DNA of 64,000 nucleotides. Source: Pseudoduganella lurida. GTDB lineage: Bacteria > Pseudomonadota > Gammaproteobacteria > Burkholderiales > Burkholderiaceae_D. The stretch is taken from NCBI RefSeq assembly GCF_007830455.1, contig NZ_VLLB01000003.1:372001-436000 (forward strand), given 5' to 3'. Numbering within the stretch: position 1 is the first letter of the stretch; the number at the start of each line of letters is the position of its first letter. The notes beneath the pieces are model-generated. The model ran no database searches and was not told where the DNA came from. It worked only from the letters and a program-made list of their open reading frames with translations. Shown piece after piece: positions 49,941 through 59,418 of the stretch. The position numbers and the translations under genes were made by a program.

Positions 49941-51527
49941 ATGACGAATCTTCGCATCGGTGCCCGGCTCGGGCTGGGTTTCGCGGTCGTGCTGTTGCTG
50001 CTGGCGGCCATGACGGCGGTGGGCGTGCTGCGCATGCAGGGTGCCAGCCGCCTCACCACCGAACTGGTCGACGAACGCGTGCACCACGAGCGCCTGATGG
50101 CGGAGTGGACCAAGATCATCGAGGTCAACGCGGCCCGTGCCAATGCGGCCTACCTGGCCGCCGATCCCGCCGAACAGGCGCGCATCGAGGCCGTGATGGC
50201 CGAGTCCTCCAAACGCGCCACCGAGATCCAGGACCTGCTGGGCCGCCTCCTCACGGACGAGGCCTCGGTGCGCGGCCACGCAGCCGTGATTGCCGCGCGC
50301 CAGAAGTATGTCGCCGTGCGCAAGACGGTGCTGACCGCGAAGCGGGGCGGCGAGATGGCCACCGCCGCGCAACTGTACGCGACGGACCTGAACACCACGC
50401 GCGACGAATATCTGGCCGCGCTGACAGCCCTGCTCAAGATCCAGCAGGGCGCGCTCGATGATACCGCGGCCGAGATCCAGGCCAACTACGCGGCCGGCCG
50501 CAACCTGCTCATCATGCTGGGCCTCGGCGCCATCGTCGCCGGCGTGCTGCTCGCATGGCGCATCACCCGCACCATCACGGCACCGCTGGCGCAGGCGGTG
50601 CTCGTGGCCGAAAGCGTCTCGTCCGGCGATCTCACCAGCACCATCGATACGGCGAGCAGCGATGAAACGGGCCAGCTGATGCGCGCGCTCGAGAAGATGA
50701 ACGGCAGCCTGAAGACCATCGTGGGCCAGGTGCGCAGCGGCACCGAGACGATCACCGTCGCCTCGTCCGAGATCGCGGCCGGGAACATGGACCTGTCGTC
50801 GCGCACGGAGGAGCAGGCCAGCTCGCTGCAGCACACGGCATCGACGATGGAGGAGCTCACTTCCACCGTGCGCCTGAACACGGACAATGCGCGCCAGGCC
50901 CGCGAGCTGGCCCATGGCGCGGCGCAGATCGCCGGGCAGGGCGGGGCGGTGGTGGCCGACGTGGTGCGCACGATGAACGACATCAATGCCTCGTCCGGCC
51001 GCATCGTCGACATCATTGCCGTCATCGACGGCATCGCGTTCCAGACCAATATCCTGGCCCTGAATGCCGCCGTCGAAGCGGCGCGCGCCGGTGAACAGGG
51101 CCGCGGCTTCGCGGTCGTTGCTTCCGAAGTGCGGGCACTGGCGGCACGGTCGGCTGCCGCGGCGAAGGAAATCAAGGAACTGATCGGCGACTCGGTGCTG
51201 AAGGTGCAGGCTGGCAGCGCGCTGGTGGACCGGGCCGGCACCACGATGGACGACATCGTGGCCGCCATCGGGCGCGTGTCGCAGATCATCGGCGAGATCG
51301 CCAACGCCAGCGCCGAACAGCAGTCCGGCATCGAGCAGGTCAACGATTCGCTCACGCAGATGGACCAGGTGACGCAGCAGAATGCGGCGCTGGTCGAGGA
51401 AGCGGCAGCGGCGGCGGCGGCCATGCAGGACCAGGCCGTGCGGCTGGCCGGTGCGGTGGCGGTGTTCCGCCTCGACACGCTGGTGCCGGTGCGGCGCCAT
51501 TCGGATCACGCGCTGGCACTGACCTAA
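49941..51527 (+). CDS. Methyl-accepting chemotaxis protein (4-helix-bundle sensor)
   Basis: The protein has 528 residues. An N-terminal transmembrane helix ([19 protein letters not shown]), a periplasmic four-helix-bundle sensor with second helix at about 190-210, a HAMP domain and a signalling domain with the MCP hairpin [20 protein letters not shown] are visible. It relays an unknown ligand signal to CheA/CheW. GGGAGA precedes ATG 49941. It lies between the T6SS run and the DTW gene, with no other chemotaxis genes nearby. Confidence 0.93.
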   Translation: MTNLRIGARLGLGFAVVLLLLAAMTAVGVLRMQGASRLTTELVDERVHHERLMAEWTKIIEVNAARANAAYLAADPAEQARIEAVMAESSKRATEIQDLLGRLLTDEASVRGHAAVIAARQKYVAVRKTVLTAKRGGEMATAAQLYATDLNTTRDEYLAALTALLKIQQGALDDTAAEIQANYAAGRNLLIMLGLGAIVAGVLLAWRITRTITAPLAQAVLVAESVSSGDLTSTIDTASSDETGQLMRALEKMNGSLKTIVGQVRSGTETITVASSEIAAGNMDLSSRTEEQASSLQHTASTMEELTSTVRLNTDNARQARELAHGAAQIAGQGGAVVADVVRTMNDINASSGRIVDIIAVIDGIAFQTNILALNAAVEAARAGEQGRGFAVVASEVRALAARSAAAAKEIKELIGDSVLKVQAGSALVDRAGTTMDDIVAAIGRVSQIIGEIANASAEQQSGIEQVNDSLTQMDQVTQQNAALVEEAAAAAAAMQDQAVRLAGAVAVFRLDTLVPVRRHSDHALALT

Positions 51528-51554
51528 CGCGGCAACGCCGGCTACAATGCCGGC

Positions 51555-52187
51555 ATGAACGACGTGATCCGGCGCCCCCAATGCATCACCTGCCTGCGGC
51601 CCGCGAGCCACTGCATCTGCGGCTGCATCCGGCCAGTGGATGACGCAGGCACCGGCCGCGCCCCGGTGCTGATCCTGCAGCATCCGCTGGAAGTGACCAA
51701 TGTGAAGAATAGCGCGCGGCTGCTGCATCTGTGCCTGCCCGGCAGCACGCTGGTGACCGGCGAGGCATTCGAGCCGGCGGCGCTGGCAGCGCTGCTGGCC
51801 GGCCCGCGCCGTGCGGTGCTGCTGTATCCCGACACGCCGGGCGACCGTTCGCTTGGCATCGCGCCGCCCCCGACCTACGAACCGGCCGATGCGGAGGAGT
51901 TGCTGCTGGTGGTGCTGGATGCCACGTGGCGCAAGAGCCGCAAGATGCTGTACCTGAATCCCGCCTTGCAGGCATTGCCCCGGCTGGCGTTGCAGGACGT
52001 GCCGCCATCGCGCTACCTGGTCCGGAAAGCGCATGCACCGGGCCAGCTGTCCACGCTGGAGGCCACGGCCTATGCACTGGCGCAGATCGAAGCGGATGAG
52101 AAAAAGTTCGCGCCGCTGATCGACGCATTCGACTGTTTCGTCGGCCGTTTGCAGGCGGCCGAAGCGGCCCACCGGCACGCAGGCTAG
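51555..52187 (+). CDS. tapT: TapT-like tRNA-uridine aminocarboxypropyltransferase (DTW domain)
   Basis: The protein has 210 residues. An N-terminal Cys cluster (CITCLRPASHCICGC) and the family's DTW-type motif (VLDATWRKSRKML) are clear, as is SARLLHLCLPGSTLV. TapT (YfiP) adds the 3-amino-3-carboxypropyl group of SAM to U47 of tRNAs. A -10-like TACAAT lies just before the ATG, inside the small palindrome GCCGGC-N6-GCCGGC. Its TAG stop overlaps the TAG of the converging Hsp70-like gene (CTAG). Confidence 0.88.
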   Translation: MNDVIRRPQCITCLRPASHCICGCIRPVDDAGTGRAPVLILQHPLEVTNVKNSARLLHLCLPGSTLVTGEAFEPAALAALLAGPRRAVLLYPDTPGDRSLGIAPPPTYEPADAEELLLVVLDATWRKSRKMLYLNPALQALPRLALQDVPPSRYLVRKAHAPGQLSTLEATAYALAQIEADEKKFAPLIDAFDCFVGRLQAAEAAHRHAG

Positions 52188-55018
52188 GCCAGCAGCTTCA
52201 GCCCCGGTGGCAGTGCGTCGCCGAACATGCGCTGTTCGCTGGCCTGGTCCAGTTCCACCACCTGCCGCACCATCGCGCTCCACGTGGCCGGCGCGCCGAC
52301 CGCCGTCATGCGCGCCAGGATCTGTTCACGCAATGCCGGCGCGATGTCGCGCGAGCGGTCGCCCGTCATGCGCGCCAGGTGGGCGGCCGCGAAGCCGGCC
52401 GGTTCGATCTTCTTCCAGTCCAGTTTCAGCAGCGACTCCAGCCAGTTCTGCACGTCCTGCACCGGGGCCACTTCGTGCGCGCTGCCATGGAAGGGATGCC
52501 GCGCGCCGACGCGGCCGAGCGCCCACAGGTAGCGCGTAAAGGAAGCCAGCGTGCGCGCATCGAACTTCGGGCCGGACACCGGCAGCGCGTTCACCTTGCC
52601 GATCATCCAGTTGCCGATCTCCGCCTTGTAGGCGGCCGGGATGCGTTCCAGCGAGGCGCCCAGGCGCAGCATGTCTTCCTCGCCGCCGTCGACCAGCGTG
52701 GCGGGACGGCGGCCGCGCTCGGACGCATCCGCTTGCAGGTTGAACGCGAAATCGTCCAGCAGCCGCAGCTGCGCTTCGGTGGCCAGGCCGCCGGCCACGC
52801 GGCGCCACAGGGTCCACCACTCGCCGCGCACCTGGCCATCCTTGAAGTATTGCGCGCCGCTGTCGAACAGGGCCCACAGCTGGCCGATGCGCCAGTCGTC
52901 CAGCGGCGCGCCGAAGCCGGGCCGCAGGCACCAGCCGGCCAGGTTCAGCCACACGCGCTCGTGCTCGGGCGAACGCCGGCGGCCCTTGGCGCGCGCCATC
53001 AGCGCATCGAACAGATGGCGCAATAACGGCGTCGGCCATTTCTCGCGGCTGCCCAGCAGGTGTTCCAGCTGGCTGCGCAATTGGCGCACCTCCTTGCCCT
53101 CCACCTGCAGGGTGCGGGTGCCGAAGATGCGGTCGATCTTCTCGACGGCGTCGGCATAGCGCGCTGGCGGCACTTCCGGCGGTTCTTCGGCCTCGTCTTC
53201 GCCGCGCAGCTGGAATTCGAGCAGCCAGCGCTGGCCGCTCGCTTCGTCCACGCAGTGCACTTCCAGCGTGCCCAGCTCGGACAGTGCCGCGGCCAGCCGC
53301 ACCGGAATCTCCTTCATCACGCGGCTATCGCCCGCCTTCAGTACCGTCGAGACGGTGGGCAGTGCAACGAAGTCGGCCGGGTCGAGTTCGGCCAGGTCGC
53401 CGGCGCCATGGCGCAGGTCGGTGACGGTGGAGACGAGGTGGAAGCGCACCGGCCGGCCCAGGCGCAAGCCGAAGCTGCGTTCCTTCAGCGTGACCTCGAT
53501 GCCCGGCTGCGCACCGCGCGGCAGCAGGCAGACGGCCCGCCGCTTCACGCCCGGTGCCTTGTCGCCATCGAGCAGCAGGTAGTAGCTGCGCGGCGAACCG
53601 CCGCCGATCGACGGCGCCAGTCCCTGCCGCGCCAGGCCGTAGGCCACGCCGCCACGGGCCACGGCCACGTCCGGATCGTCGTTGTGCAGGAGGCGCAGCG
53701 GCGCGCCGCGCCAGCCGGCCAGCGTGTCGGCCAGCCGCTGCGCCAGTGCGTCGGCGCGGAACACGCCGCCGTTCAGCAGCAGCGCATCGGGAACGGGCAA
53801 GCTGCCGTCGTCTTCAATGCCGAGTGCGGCCCGCGCCGCCGCGGCATGCTGGCGCAGGAAGCTGGCCAGGTGGCGCGTGACGGCCGCATCGCTGGCATAC
53901 GGCAGGCCGAATTCGACGATGCCGCCGCGCGTGCGTCTTGCCTCGGCCTGTTCGGCGTTCAGGGGGAAGAAACCATCCACGACGATCTGGCGCACGTCGT
54001 CCCGTGTGAGCATCACGGAACGGCTGCCGCCGATCAGCTTCGAGCCGCTGCCCAGCAGGGTCACGGCCACCTGTTCCGGACCACCGGCGGCCAGCAGCTG
54101 TTCCTTCGCGGCGCGGCAGCGTTCCGTCAGCTGCGCCAGCCGCCCGGCCGACAGACGTTGCGGCGTTTCGGCTGCTGCATTCGATGATGATGAAAGGCGC
54201 GTCTCCACCAGATGCGCCAGCGCCAGGTCCATATTGTCGCCGCCGAGGATCAGGTGGTTGCCCACGCCGATCCGCTCCAGCACCGGCTCGCCATGTTCCA
54301 GCGTGACCTTGACCAGCGAGAAATCGGTGGTGCCGCCGCCCACGTCGGCCACCAGCACCAGCTTCACGCCGGCCAGATGTTCGGCGAGTGCCGTGCGATG
54401 GCGGTACAGCCAGTCGTACAGCGCGGCCTGCGGTTCCTCGACGAGGCGCAGCGCCGTGCCGTGGCCCTGCAGGCCGGCCAGCCGCGCCGCTTCCAGCGTC
54501 AGCGCACGCGCGCCTTCGTCGAACGACGCGGGCACAGTCAGCACGATCTGCTGGCGTTCCAGGGGATAGTCGGGGAATCGGGTATTCCACGCGCCGCGCA
54601 CATGCGCCAGGTAGCTGGCGCTGGCGGCCACCGGCGAGACTTTTGGCACGCCCTCGTCGGCGCCCCAGGGCAGGATGGCTGCGGTGCGGTCCACGCCCGG
54701 ATGCGACAGCCAGCTTTTCGCACTACCGACCATGCGGCCCGGTACCTGCGCGCCGCGCGTGCGGGCCAGGCGGCCGACGATGACGTCCGCAACGCCGGCC
54801 ACGTCGCGCTGCAGCCAGGGCAGCTGCAACTCGCCCGGCGCCAGTTCGCCTTCCGCAGGGTGATAGCGGGTGGACGGCAGCAGCAGCGCGCCGTGCACCT
54901 CGCCGGGCGCCGTCAGCTGGTCGATCCCGAACAGCGCCACGTCGGCACTGTGCGGCGCCGCGTAGGCCAGCACCGTGTTGGTGGTGCCCAGATCGATGCT
55001 GACGAGGTAGGGCGTCAT
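52184..55018 (-). CDS. Hsp70-family ATPase with C-terminal DUF3731-like domain
   Basis: The protein has 944 residues. The actin-like ATPase core carries SIDLGTTNTVLAYA (phosphate 1), VADVGGGTTDFSL (phosphate 2) and a late GGVFR/DVAVARGGVAYG region. The substrate-binding domain of DnaK is absent. It is replaced by a beta-like middle and a long helical C-terminus (about 640-944) that matches the DUF3731 class of Hsp70-like proteins by layout. It starts within the stop of the second Hsp70-like gene (TAATG), and both follow a DUF2760 gene. No J-protein or GrpE is encoded nearby. The function of this operon type is unknown to me. Confidence 0.85.
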   Translation of the reverse strand: MTPYLVSIDLGTTNTVLAYAAPHSADVALFGIDQLTAPGEVHGALLLPSTRYHPAEGELAPGELQLPWLQRDVAGVADVIVGRLARTRGAQVPGRMVGSAKSWLSHPGVDRTAAILPWGADEGVPKVSPVAASASYLAHVRGAWNTRFPDYPLERQQIVLTVPASFDEGARALTLEAARLAGLQGHGTALRLVEEPQAALYDWLYRHRTALAEHLAGVKLVLVADVGGGTTDFSLVKVTLEHGEPVLERIGVGNHLILGGDNMDLALAHLVETRLSSSSNAAAETPQRLSAGRLAQLTERCRAAKEQLLAAGGPEQVAVTLLGSGSKLIGGSRSVMLTRDDVRQIVVDGFFPLNAEQAEARRTRGGIVEFGLPYASDAAVTRHLASFLRQHAAAARAALGIEDDGSLPVPDALLLNGGVFRADALAQRLADTLAGWRGAPLRLLHNDDPDVAVARGGVAYGLARQGLAPSIGGGSPRSYYLLLDGDKAPGVKRRAVCLLPRGAQPGIEVTLKERSFGLRLGRPVRFHLVSTVTDLRHGAGDLAELDPADFVALPTVSTVLKAGDSRVMKEIPVRLAAALSELGTLEVHCVDEASGQRWLLEFQLRGEDEAEEPPEVPPARYADAVEKIDRIFGTRTLQVEGKEVRQLRSQLEHLLGSREKWPTPLLRHLFDALMARAKGRRRSPEHERVWLNLAGWCLRPGFGAPLDDWRIGQLWALFDSGAQYFKDGQVRGEWWTLWRRVAGGLATEAQLRLLDDFAFNLQADASERGRRPATLVDGGEEDMLRLGASLERIPAAYKAEIGNWMIGKVNALPVSGPKFDARTLASFTRYLWALGRVGARHPFHGSAHEVAPVQDVQNWLESLLKLDWKKIEPAGFAAAHLARMTGDRSRDIAPALREQILARMTAVGAPATWSAMVRQVVELDQASEQRMFGDALPPGLKLLA

Positions 55019-56913
55019 TACCCTTCGGCGCCGCCGCGCACGTCGAACTCGACCTTCCAGCGCTGCCCGTCATTGGCAACCGCCAGCAGCTCCAGCGTGC
55101 CCGCTTCCGTTGCATGGGCATGCAGGCGCACCTGCACCACGTCGCCCGGCGTGCGGCCTTCGGGCGAGAGCGTGGCCTGGATCTCGTTCAGTTCCACCAG
55201 CTCGTCCGGACCCCAGAAATCGAGCACGGTGCCGATCGCGTCCTGGCGGCGCGTGGAGGAGCCGAAGAAGCGGAAGTGCACCGGCTCGCCGACGACCAGG
55301 CCGAATTCCTGGGCCGGCAGTTCCAGCTCGCTGCCTTCCTCCATGCCGAACGGTGCCACGCACAGCGCCTGGATCGGCGGCTCCATGCCGGGGATGGCCG
55401 GCATGGACGATTCGATGGCCACGTAGTAGGAACGGGCCGTGCCGCCGCGGATGCGCACGCCGGTGCCACGGCGCGCGTAGCTGTAGTACGCGGCGCCACG
55501 CGCCACGGCCAGGTCCAGGTCCGCGCCGCCCAGCATGCGGGCCGGCTCGGCGCCTTCCATGTACAGCCAGTCGTTGATCGTGTCGAGCACGCGCCCCGCC
55601 AGCAGGGCGGACTTGAACACGCCGCCATTGAACAGGATCGCGCTCGGGTGCAGGAAGGAGTGGTCCGGGTTCAGGCGGTCGGCAAAGCCCGCCAGTTCGG
55701 CCGTCGCGCCTTTCTGGCGGCCCAGGAAGGCGGCCAGGTGGCGCGTGATGGCCGCATCCTGCGCATACGGCAGGCCTAGTTGCGTCAGGCCGGCGCGGGT
55801 GCGCACGGCGGGGCGCGCGGTCGCTTCCACTTTCGGGAAGAAGCCGTCCGTGATGAAGGTGGTGACTTCGTCGCGCGTGAGCTCCGTGCGGATCGAACCG
55901 CCGATCAGCTTCGAGCCGCGGCTCGGCACCACGATCGGCCAGGTCTCGGCGCTGGCATCGGCCAGCAGGTGTTCCTTGGCGGCGCGGCAGCCGTAGGTGA
56001 GGGCGCGCAGCTGCCAGGCATCGAGCTGCGTGCCGTTCTGGGCCAGCTTGCGGGCGACCAGGTGGGCCAGGGCGAGATCCATATTGTCGCCGCCCAGCAG
56101 GATGTGGTCGCCCACCGCCACGCGGTGCGGCTCCAGCACGCCATCGCGCTCCAGGATGGCGATCAGCGAGAAGTCGCTGGTGCCGCCGCCCACGTCGACG
56201 ACGAGGATGATGTCGCCCGGCCTGACTTCCTTGCGCCAGCGGCCTTGGCTGCCCTGGATCCAGCTGTACAGCGCGGCCTGCGGTTCTTCCAGCAGCGTGA
56301 CGGCTTCGTAGCCGGCGGTGCGTGCCGCTTCGGCGGTCAGCTCGCGCGCGGCCGGATCGAACGATGCCGGGATCGTCACCGTCACGGACTGCTGCGTGAA
56401 CGGCGCGTCCGGATGGGCCGCATCCCAGGCCTTGCGCAGGTGCGACAGGTAGCGCGTGGACGCTTCCAGCGGCGACACGCGCTGCACTTCTTCCGGCGCA
56501 TCGTTGGGCAGGATCGCGGCGCGGCGATCCACGCCCGGGTGGCACAGCCAGCTCTTGGCGCTCGAGACGAGGCGGATCGGCGTGGTGGCGCCGCGCGCGC
56601 GGGCCATCTCGCCGGCGACCGCGGTTTCGCCGTCGGTGGACCATGGCAGCACCAGGTCGCCCTGGGCCAGTTCGTCCGGATGCGGCAGGTACAGGAAGGA
56701 TGGCAGCAGCGCCAGGTCTTCCACGGTGCCCGGTGCCGTCAGCTGGGGGATGCCCAGCACGGACTGCTGCGTCCTTTCGCCATCGCTGGCGGCCAGGTCG
56801 ACATACGACAGCGCGCTGTGCGTGGTGCCCAGGTCGATGCCGATGGCGTAGCGCGGTTCCGCGCCGCCGTTGTTCGCGTCATGGTTCACAATGTCATTCA
56901 GTGCTTCGCTCAC
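55018..56913 (-). CDS. Hsp70-family ATPase of the DUF2760 operon
   Basis: The protein has 631 residues. The ATPase signatures are GIDLGTTHSALSY at about 25-37, VDVGGGTSDFSL at about 240-251 and GGADLDLAVARGAAYY. After about residue 490 a short beta domain (PFGMEEGSELELPAQEFGLVVGEPVHF) replaces the usual peptide-binding part, and no lid is seen. It shares much of its core with the larger Hsp70-like protein downstream, for example PASFD, EEPQAALY and LGGDNMDLALAHLV, so the two probably arose by duplication. It overlaps DUF2760 by 4 bases upstream. Client and role are unknown. Confidence 0.87.
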   Translation of the reverse strand: MSEALNDIVNHDANNGGAEPRYAIGIDLGTTHSALSYVDLAASDGERTQQSVLGIPQLTAPGTVEDLALLPSFLYLPHPDELAQGDLVLPWSTDGETAVAGEMARARGATTPIRLVSSAKSWLCHPGVDRRAAILPNDAPEEVQRVSPLEASTRYLSHLRKAWDAAHPDAPFTQQSVTVTIPASFDPAARELTAEAARTAGYEAVTLLEEPQAALYSWIQGSQGRWRKEVRPGDIILVVDVGGGTSDFSLIAILERDGVLEPHRVAVGDHILLGGDNMDLALAHLVARKLAQNGTQLDAWQLRALTYGCRAAKEHLLADASAETWPIVVPSRGSKLIGGSIRTELTRDEVTTFITDGFFPKVEATARPAVRTRAGLTQLGLPYAQDAAITRHLAAFLGRQKGATAELAGFADRLNPDHSFLHPSAILFNGGVFKSALLAGRVLDTINDWLYMEGAEPARMLGGADLDLAVARGAAYYSYARRGTGVRIRGGTARSYYVAIESSMPAIPGMEPPIQALCVAPFGMEEGSELELPAQEFGLVVGEPVHFRFFGSSTRRQDAIGTVLDFWGPDELVELNEIQATLSPEGRTPGDVVQVRLHAHATEAGTLELLAVANDGQRWKVEFDVRGGAEG

Positions 56914-57491
56914 AGCTCCACCTCGGCCGGTGCCAGGATCTTCGCATCGTGCGCTTCGGCCAGCTTCGGCAGGCGCACGCCCGTGGCGCGCCAGCCGCGG
57001 TGGCTCAGCGTGCCCGTGAACGGCGCCCTGCCGACCACGTTGCCCGTCAGGCGCACGCTGGCGGCATCGAAGCCTTCGTCCAGCGTCACGCGGCTGCCTT
57101 CGGCCTCGGTGCGCACCGCCTCGATCGTGAAGTGCTCCTTGAGGACCTTGCCGCAGCCTTCATGCACGACGCGGGCGGCGGCGCCGATGTCGGCATCCGA
57201 ATACCCGGCCAGGTTCTCCTGCGTGAAGTCGATCAGGCGCGCTTCGCGCTGCAGCAGCGACAGCAGTTGCAGGGCGGCGTCCGGCGTGGCTTCGCGCAGT
57301 GGCACAGGGGGCGTGAATGCGGGTGGGGCGACTGGCGCAGGGGCAGGGGCCGGTGCCGGCGCTGGCGCGCTCACGGGGCCGACCTGGTCATTCTGGTAAC
57401 GTCCGGCGAATTCGGCATTGCCCAGCGTGCGGAAGAATGCGCTGAAGGCGAGGGGAATCCTGGCCAGGAAGGACGGAGTAGTTGTGCTCAT
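56910..57491 (-). CDS. DUF2760 family protein
   Basis: The protein has 193 residues. The N-terminus (RIPLAFSAFFRTLGNAEFA) may be an amphipathic or membrane-touching helix, followed by an Ala/Pro repeat linker (APAPAPAPAPAPV). A conserved C-terminal domain then contains LLSLLQREARLIDFTQENLAGYSD-type and GAPFTGTL-like motifs. DUF2760 genes are usually followed by two Hsp70-like genes, as here, but no function is established. It starts 155 bases from the radical SAM gene, which is read the other way from an SOS-box promoter. Confidence 0.85.
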   Translation of the reverse strand: MSTTTPSFLARIPLAFSAFFRTLGNAEFAGRYQNDQVGPVSAPAPAPAPAPAPVAPPAFTPPVPLREATPDAALQLLSLLQREARLIDFTQENLAGYSDADIGAAARVVHEGCGKVLKEHFTIEAVRTEAEGSRVTLDEGFDAASVRLTGNVVGRAPFTGTLSHRGWRATGVRLPKLAEAHDAKILAPAEVEL

Positions 57492-57580
57492 TTTTGCTCT
57501 TGAAAATGGGCGTCCGGCGGTGGGCGGACGCGGAAGGGCGCATCATACCAGTTGGCGAACTGCCAAGGCACGCACGGCGG

Positions 57581-57628
57581 TTGCGGGGCGCGGCCAACCG
57601 GTCTAGAATACTGGATATATATACAGTA
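57581..57628 (+). promoter_or_regulatory. Promoter with LexA (SOS) box for the radical SAM gene
   Basis: TTGCGG (57581-57586), a 17-base spacer and TAGAAT (57604-57609) form a good sigma-70 promoter. Directly at the -10 begins TACTGGATATATATACAGTA (57609-57628), which differs from the ideal E. coli LexA site TACTGTATATATATACAGTA at a single base. Placement across the -10 and start region is the classic repressor position. Confidence 0.85.
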
Positions 57629-57646
57629 TTCGTCGCCATCCCTCCC

Positions 57647-58840
57647 ATGACCCGCCCTTTCAATCACGAGCACGAGCACGAGCCCGAGCACGATCGCGAC
57701 CCGCAAGCCGAACAGGTGATGATCCCGCCGCGCTCCCTGAAAGCGCAGAAGGGGCGCGGCGCCGTCACGAACCTGCAGGGGCGTTACGAGGTGGACGTGC
57801 GCGAGTCCTTCGACGACGGCTGGGAGCACGAGGAAGAGGCGCCGAAGGTCTGGCGCACCCACGTGACGGAGGAAACGGCACGTACCATCCTGTCGCGCAA
57901 CCAGTCGCCGGACATTCCGTTCGGCGTGTCGCTGAACCCGTACCGGGGATGCGAGCATGGCTGCATCTATTGCTTCGCGCGGCCGTCGCACGCCTACCTG
58001 GGTCTGTCACCGGGGCTCGATTTCGAGAGCAGGCTGTATGCGAAGACGAATGCCGCGGAACTGCTGCGCAGCGAGCTGTCCAGGCCCGGTTACCAGGTCG
58101 AGTCGATCGCGCTGGGCGTCAACACGGATGCCTACCAGCCGATCGAGCGCGAGCTGCAGCTCACGCGCCGCGTGCTGGAAGTGCTGCAGGAATGCGACCA
58201 CCCGGTGGGGCTGATCACCAAATCGTCGCTGATCGAACGCGATATCGACATCCTCGCGCCGATGGCGGCCAGGCGCCTCGCCTCCGCCGCGATCACCATG
58301 ACCACGCTCGATCCCCACATTGCCCGCACGCTGGAGCCGCGTGCCGCCGCCCCGGCGCGCCGCCTGCGCACGATCCGCACGCTGGCCGAGGCGGGCATTC
58401 CGGTCGGCGTCAGCATCGCGCCGATCATCCCGTTCGTCACCGAGCCCGATATCGAACGCATCGTCGAGGCGGCGTTCGAAGCCGGCGCATCGCGCGTCAG
58501 CTACGTCGTGCTGCGGCTGCCGTGGGAAGTCGCGCCGCTGTTCCGCGACTGGCTGGAAGCGCACTTCCCGGACCGCGCCGCGCGCGTGATGAACCGCGTG
58601 CGCGACATGCGCGGCGGGAAGGACTACGACGCCAGCTTCGGCTCGCGCATGCACGGGGAGGGCGTGTGGGCGGACCTGATCCGCCAGCGCGTGGAGAAGG
58701 CCATCGCGCGCCACGGCATGGCGGGGCGGGGCAGCTTCAAGTCGATGGATTGCAGCCTGTTCAGGCGCCCGCTGGTGGTGCCACCGCTCGGCGCCAAGGC
58801 GAAGCGGGCCGCGGCGGCGGGGCAGATGGACCTGTTCTGA
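57647..58840 (+). CDS. PA0069-family radical SAM protein (SplB-like)
   Basis: The protein has 397 residues. After a His/Glu-rich N-terminus (NHEHEHEPEHDRD) comes the radical SAM domain with the cluster motif GCEHGCIYC (Cys 102, 106, 109), related to the C-x3-C-x2-C of spore photoproduct lyase and COG1533. Conserved downstream pieces are ALGVNTDAYQPIER and ITKSSLIERDIDIL. The reaction is not known. ATG 57647 is chosen because any earlier start would put the SOS box and promoter inside the gene. The LexA box indicates induction by DNA damage, which suggests a repair or damage-response role. Confidence 0.9.
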   Translation: MTRPFNHEHEHEPEHDRDPQAEQVMIPPRSLKAQKGRGAVTNLQGRYEVDVRESFDDGWEHEEEAPKVWRTHVTEETARTILSRNQSPDIPFGVSLNPYRGCEHGCIYCFARPSHAYLGLSPGLDFESRLYAKTNAAELLRSELSRPGYQVESIALGVNTDAYQPIERELQLTRRVLEVLQECDHPVGLITKSSLIERDIDILAPMAARRLASAAITMTTLDPHIARTLEPRAAAPARRLRTIRTLAEAGIPVGVSIAPIIPFVTEPDIERIVEAAFEAGASRVSYVVLRLPWEVAPLFRDWLEAHFPDRAARVMNRVRDMRGGKDYDASFGSRMHGEGVWADLIRQRVEKAIARHGMAGRGSFKSMDCSLFRRPLVVPPLGAKAKRAAAAGQMDLF

Positions 58841-58851
58841 CGACCGGCAGG

Positions 58852-59418
58852 TCAGCCGGCCGTGCGGGCCAGATGCGCCTCGATCGCAAACACGTGTTCA
58901 TCCTCGTGCCCCAGCTCGCGCAGCGCCTGCGCCAGGTGCAGCAGGTAGTCCGCATTCGGTCCGCTCGGGCCATGCGCGGTGGCGATCTGGCGGGCGATGT
59001 CGCGCTCCGGGGCTGCGCCGAGGAAGGCGGCATTGTCCTGCCGCGCAATGTAGACGAGACCGAGCACGCTGCCGCCGCCATCGAAGACGATGTCGATCGG
59101 CACGCGCAGGTAGCCGTTCTTTTCGCGGTGATCGAGGTGGGCGAATTCTTCCGGCGTGACGAGGTAGGCCATGCCGTGGCAGGTGGCGCCCTCCTGCGGC
59201 ACGAGCGTCACGACGCGGCCCGGTGCCTCGGGCGTGCCGCGGTGGTCGTGCGAGCCCTGCCAGAAGCGCCGCACCCAGCCGGCGATGCTGGCCGGGCGGC
59301 GTTCGAGGAACGGGAAATCGGCCTTCCAGATCAGCGAGCCATAGCCGAACAGCCACACGCTGTGGTGGCCGTCGAACAGGTCCATGGAACGGTTGATGGC
59401 GCTGGTATCGAGGGACAT
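58852..59418 (-). CDS. chaC: ChaC-type glutathione-specific gamma-glutamylcyclotransferase
   Basis: The protein has 188 residues. The substrate-binding loop FGYGSLIW (about 24-31) and the catalytic Glu (about E99 in HREKNGY) are present, together with RVVTL and the GxxGRVV-type beta strand of the gamma-glutamylcyclotransferase fold. It breaks glutathione down to 5-oxoproline and Cys-Gly. The -10-like TATAAT on the minus strand (59447-59442), 24 bases upstream of the ATG, is the likely promoter. It converges on the radical SAM gene with an 11-base gap. Confidence 0.92.
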   Translation of the reverse strand: MSLDTSAINRSMDLFDGHHSVWLFGYGSLIWKADFPFLERRPASIAGWVRRFWQGSHDHRGTPEAPGRVVTLVPQEGATCHGMAYLVTPEEFAHLDHREKNGYLRVPIDIVFDGGGSVLGLVYIARQDNAAFLGAAPERDIARQIATAHGPSGPNADYLLHLAQALRELGHEDEHVFAIEAHLARTAG

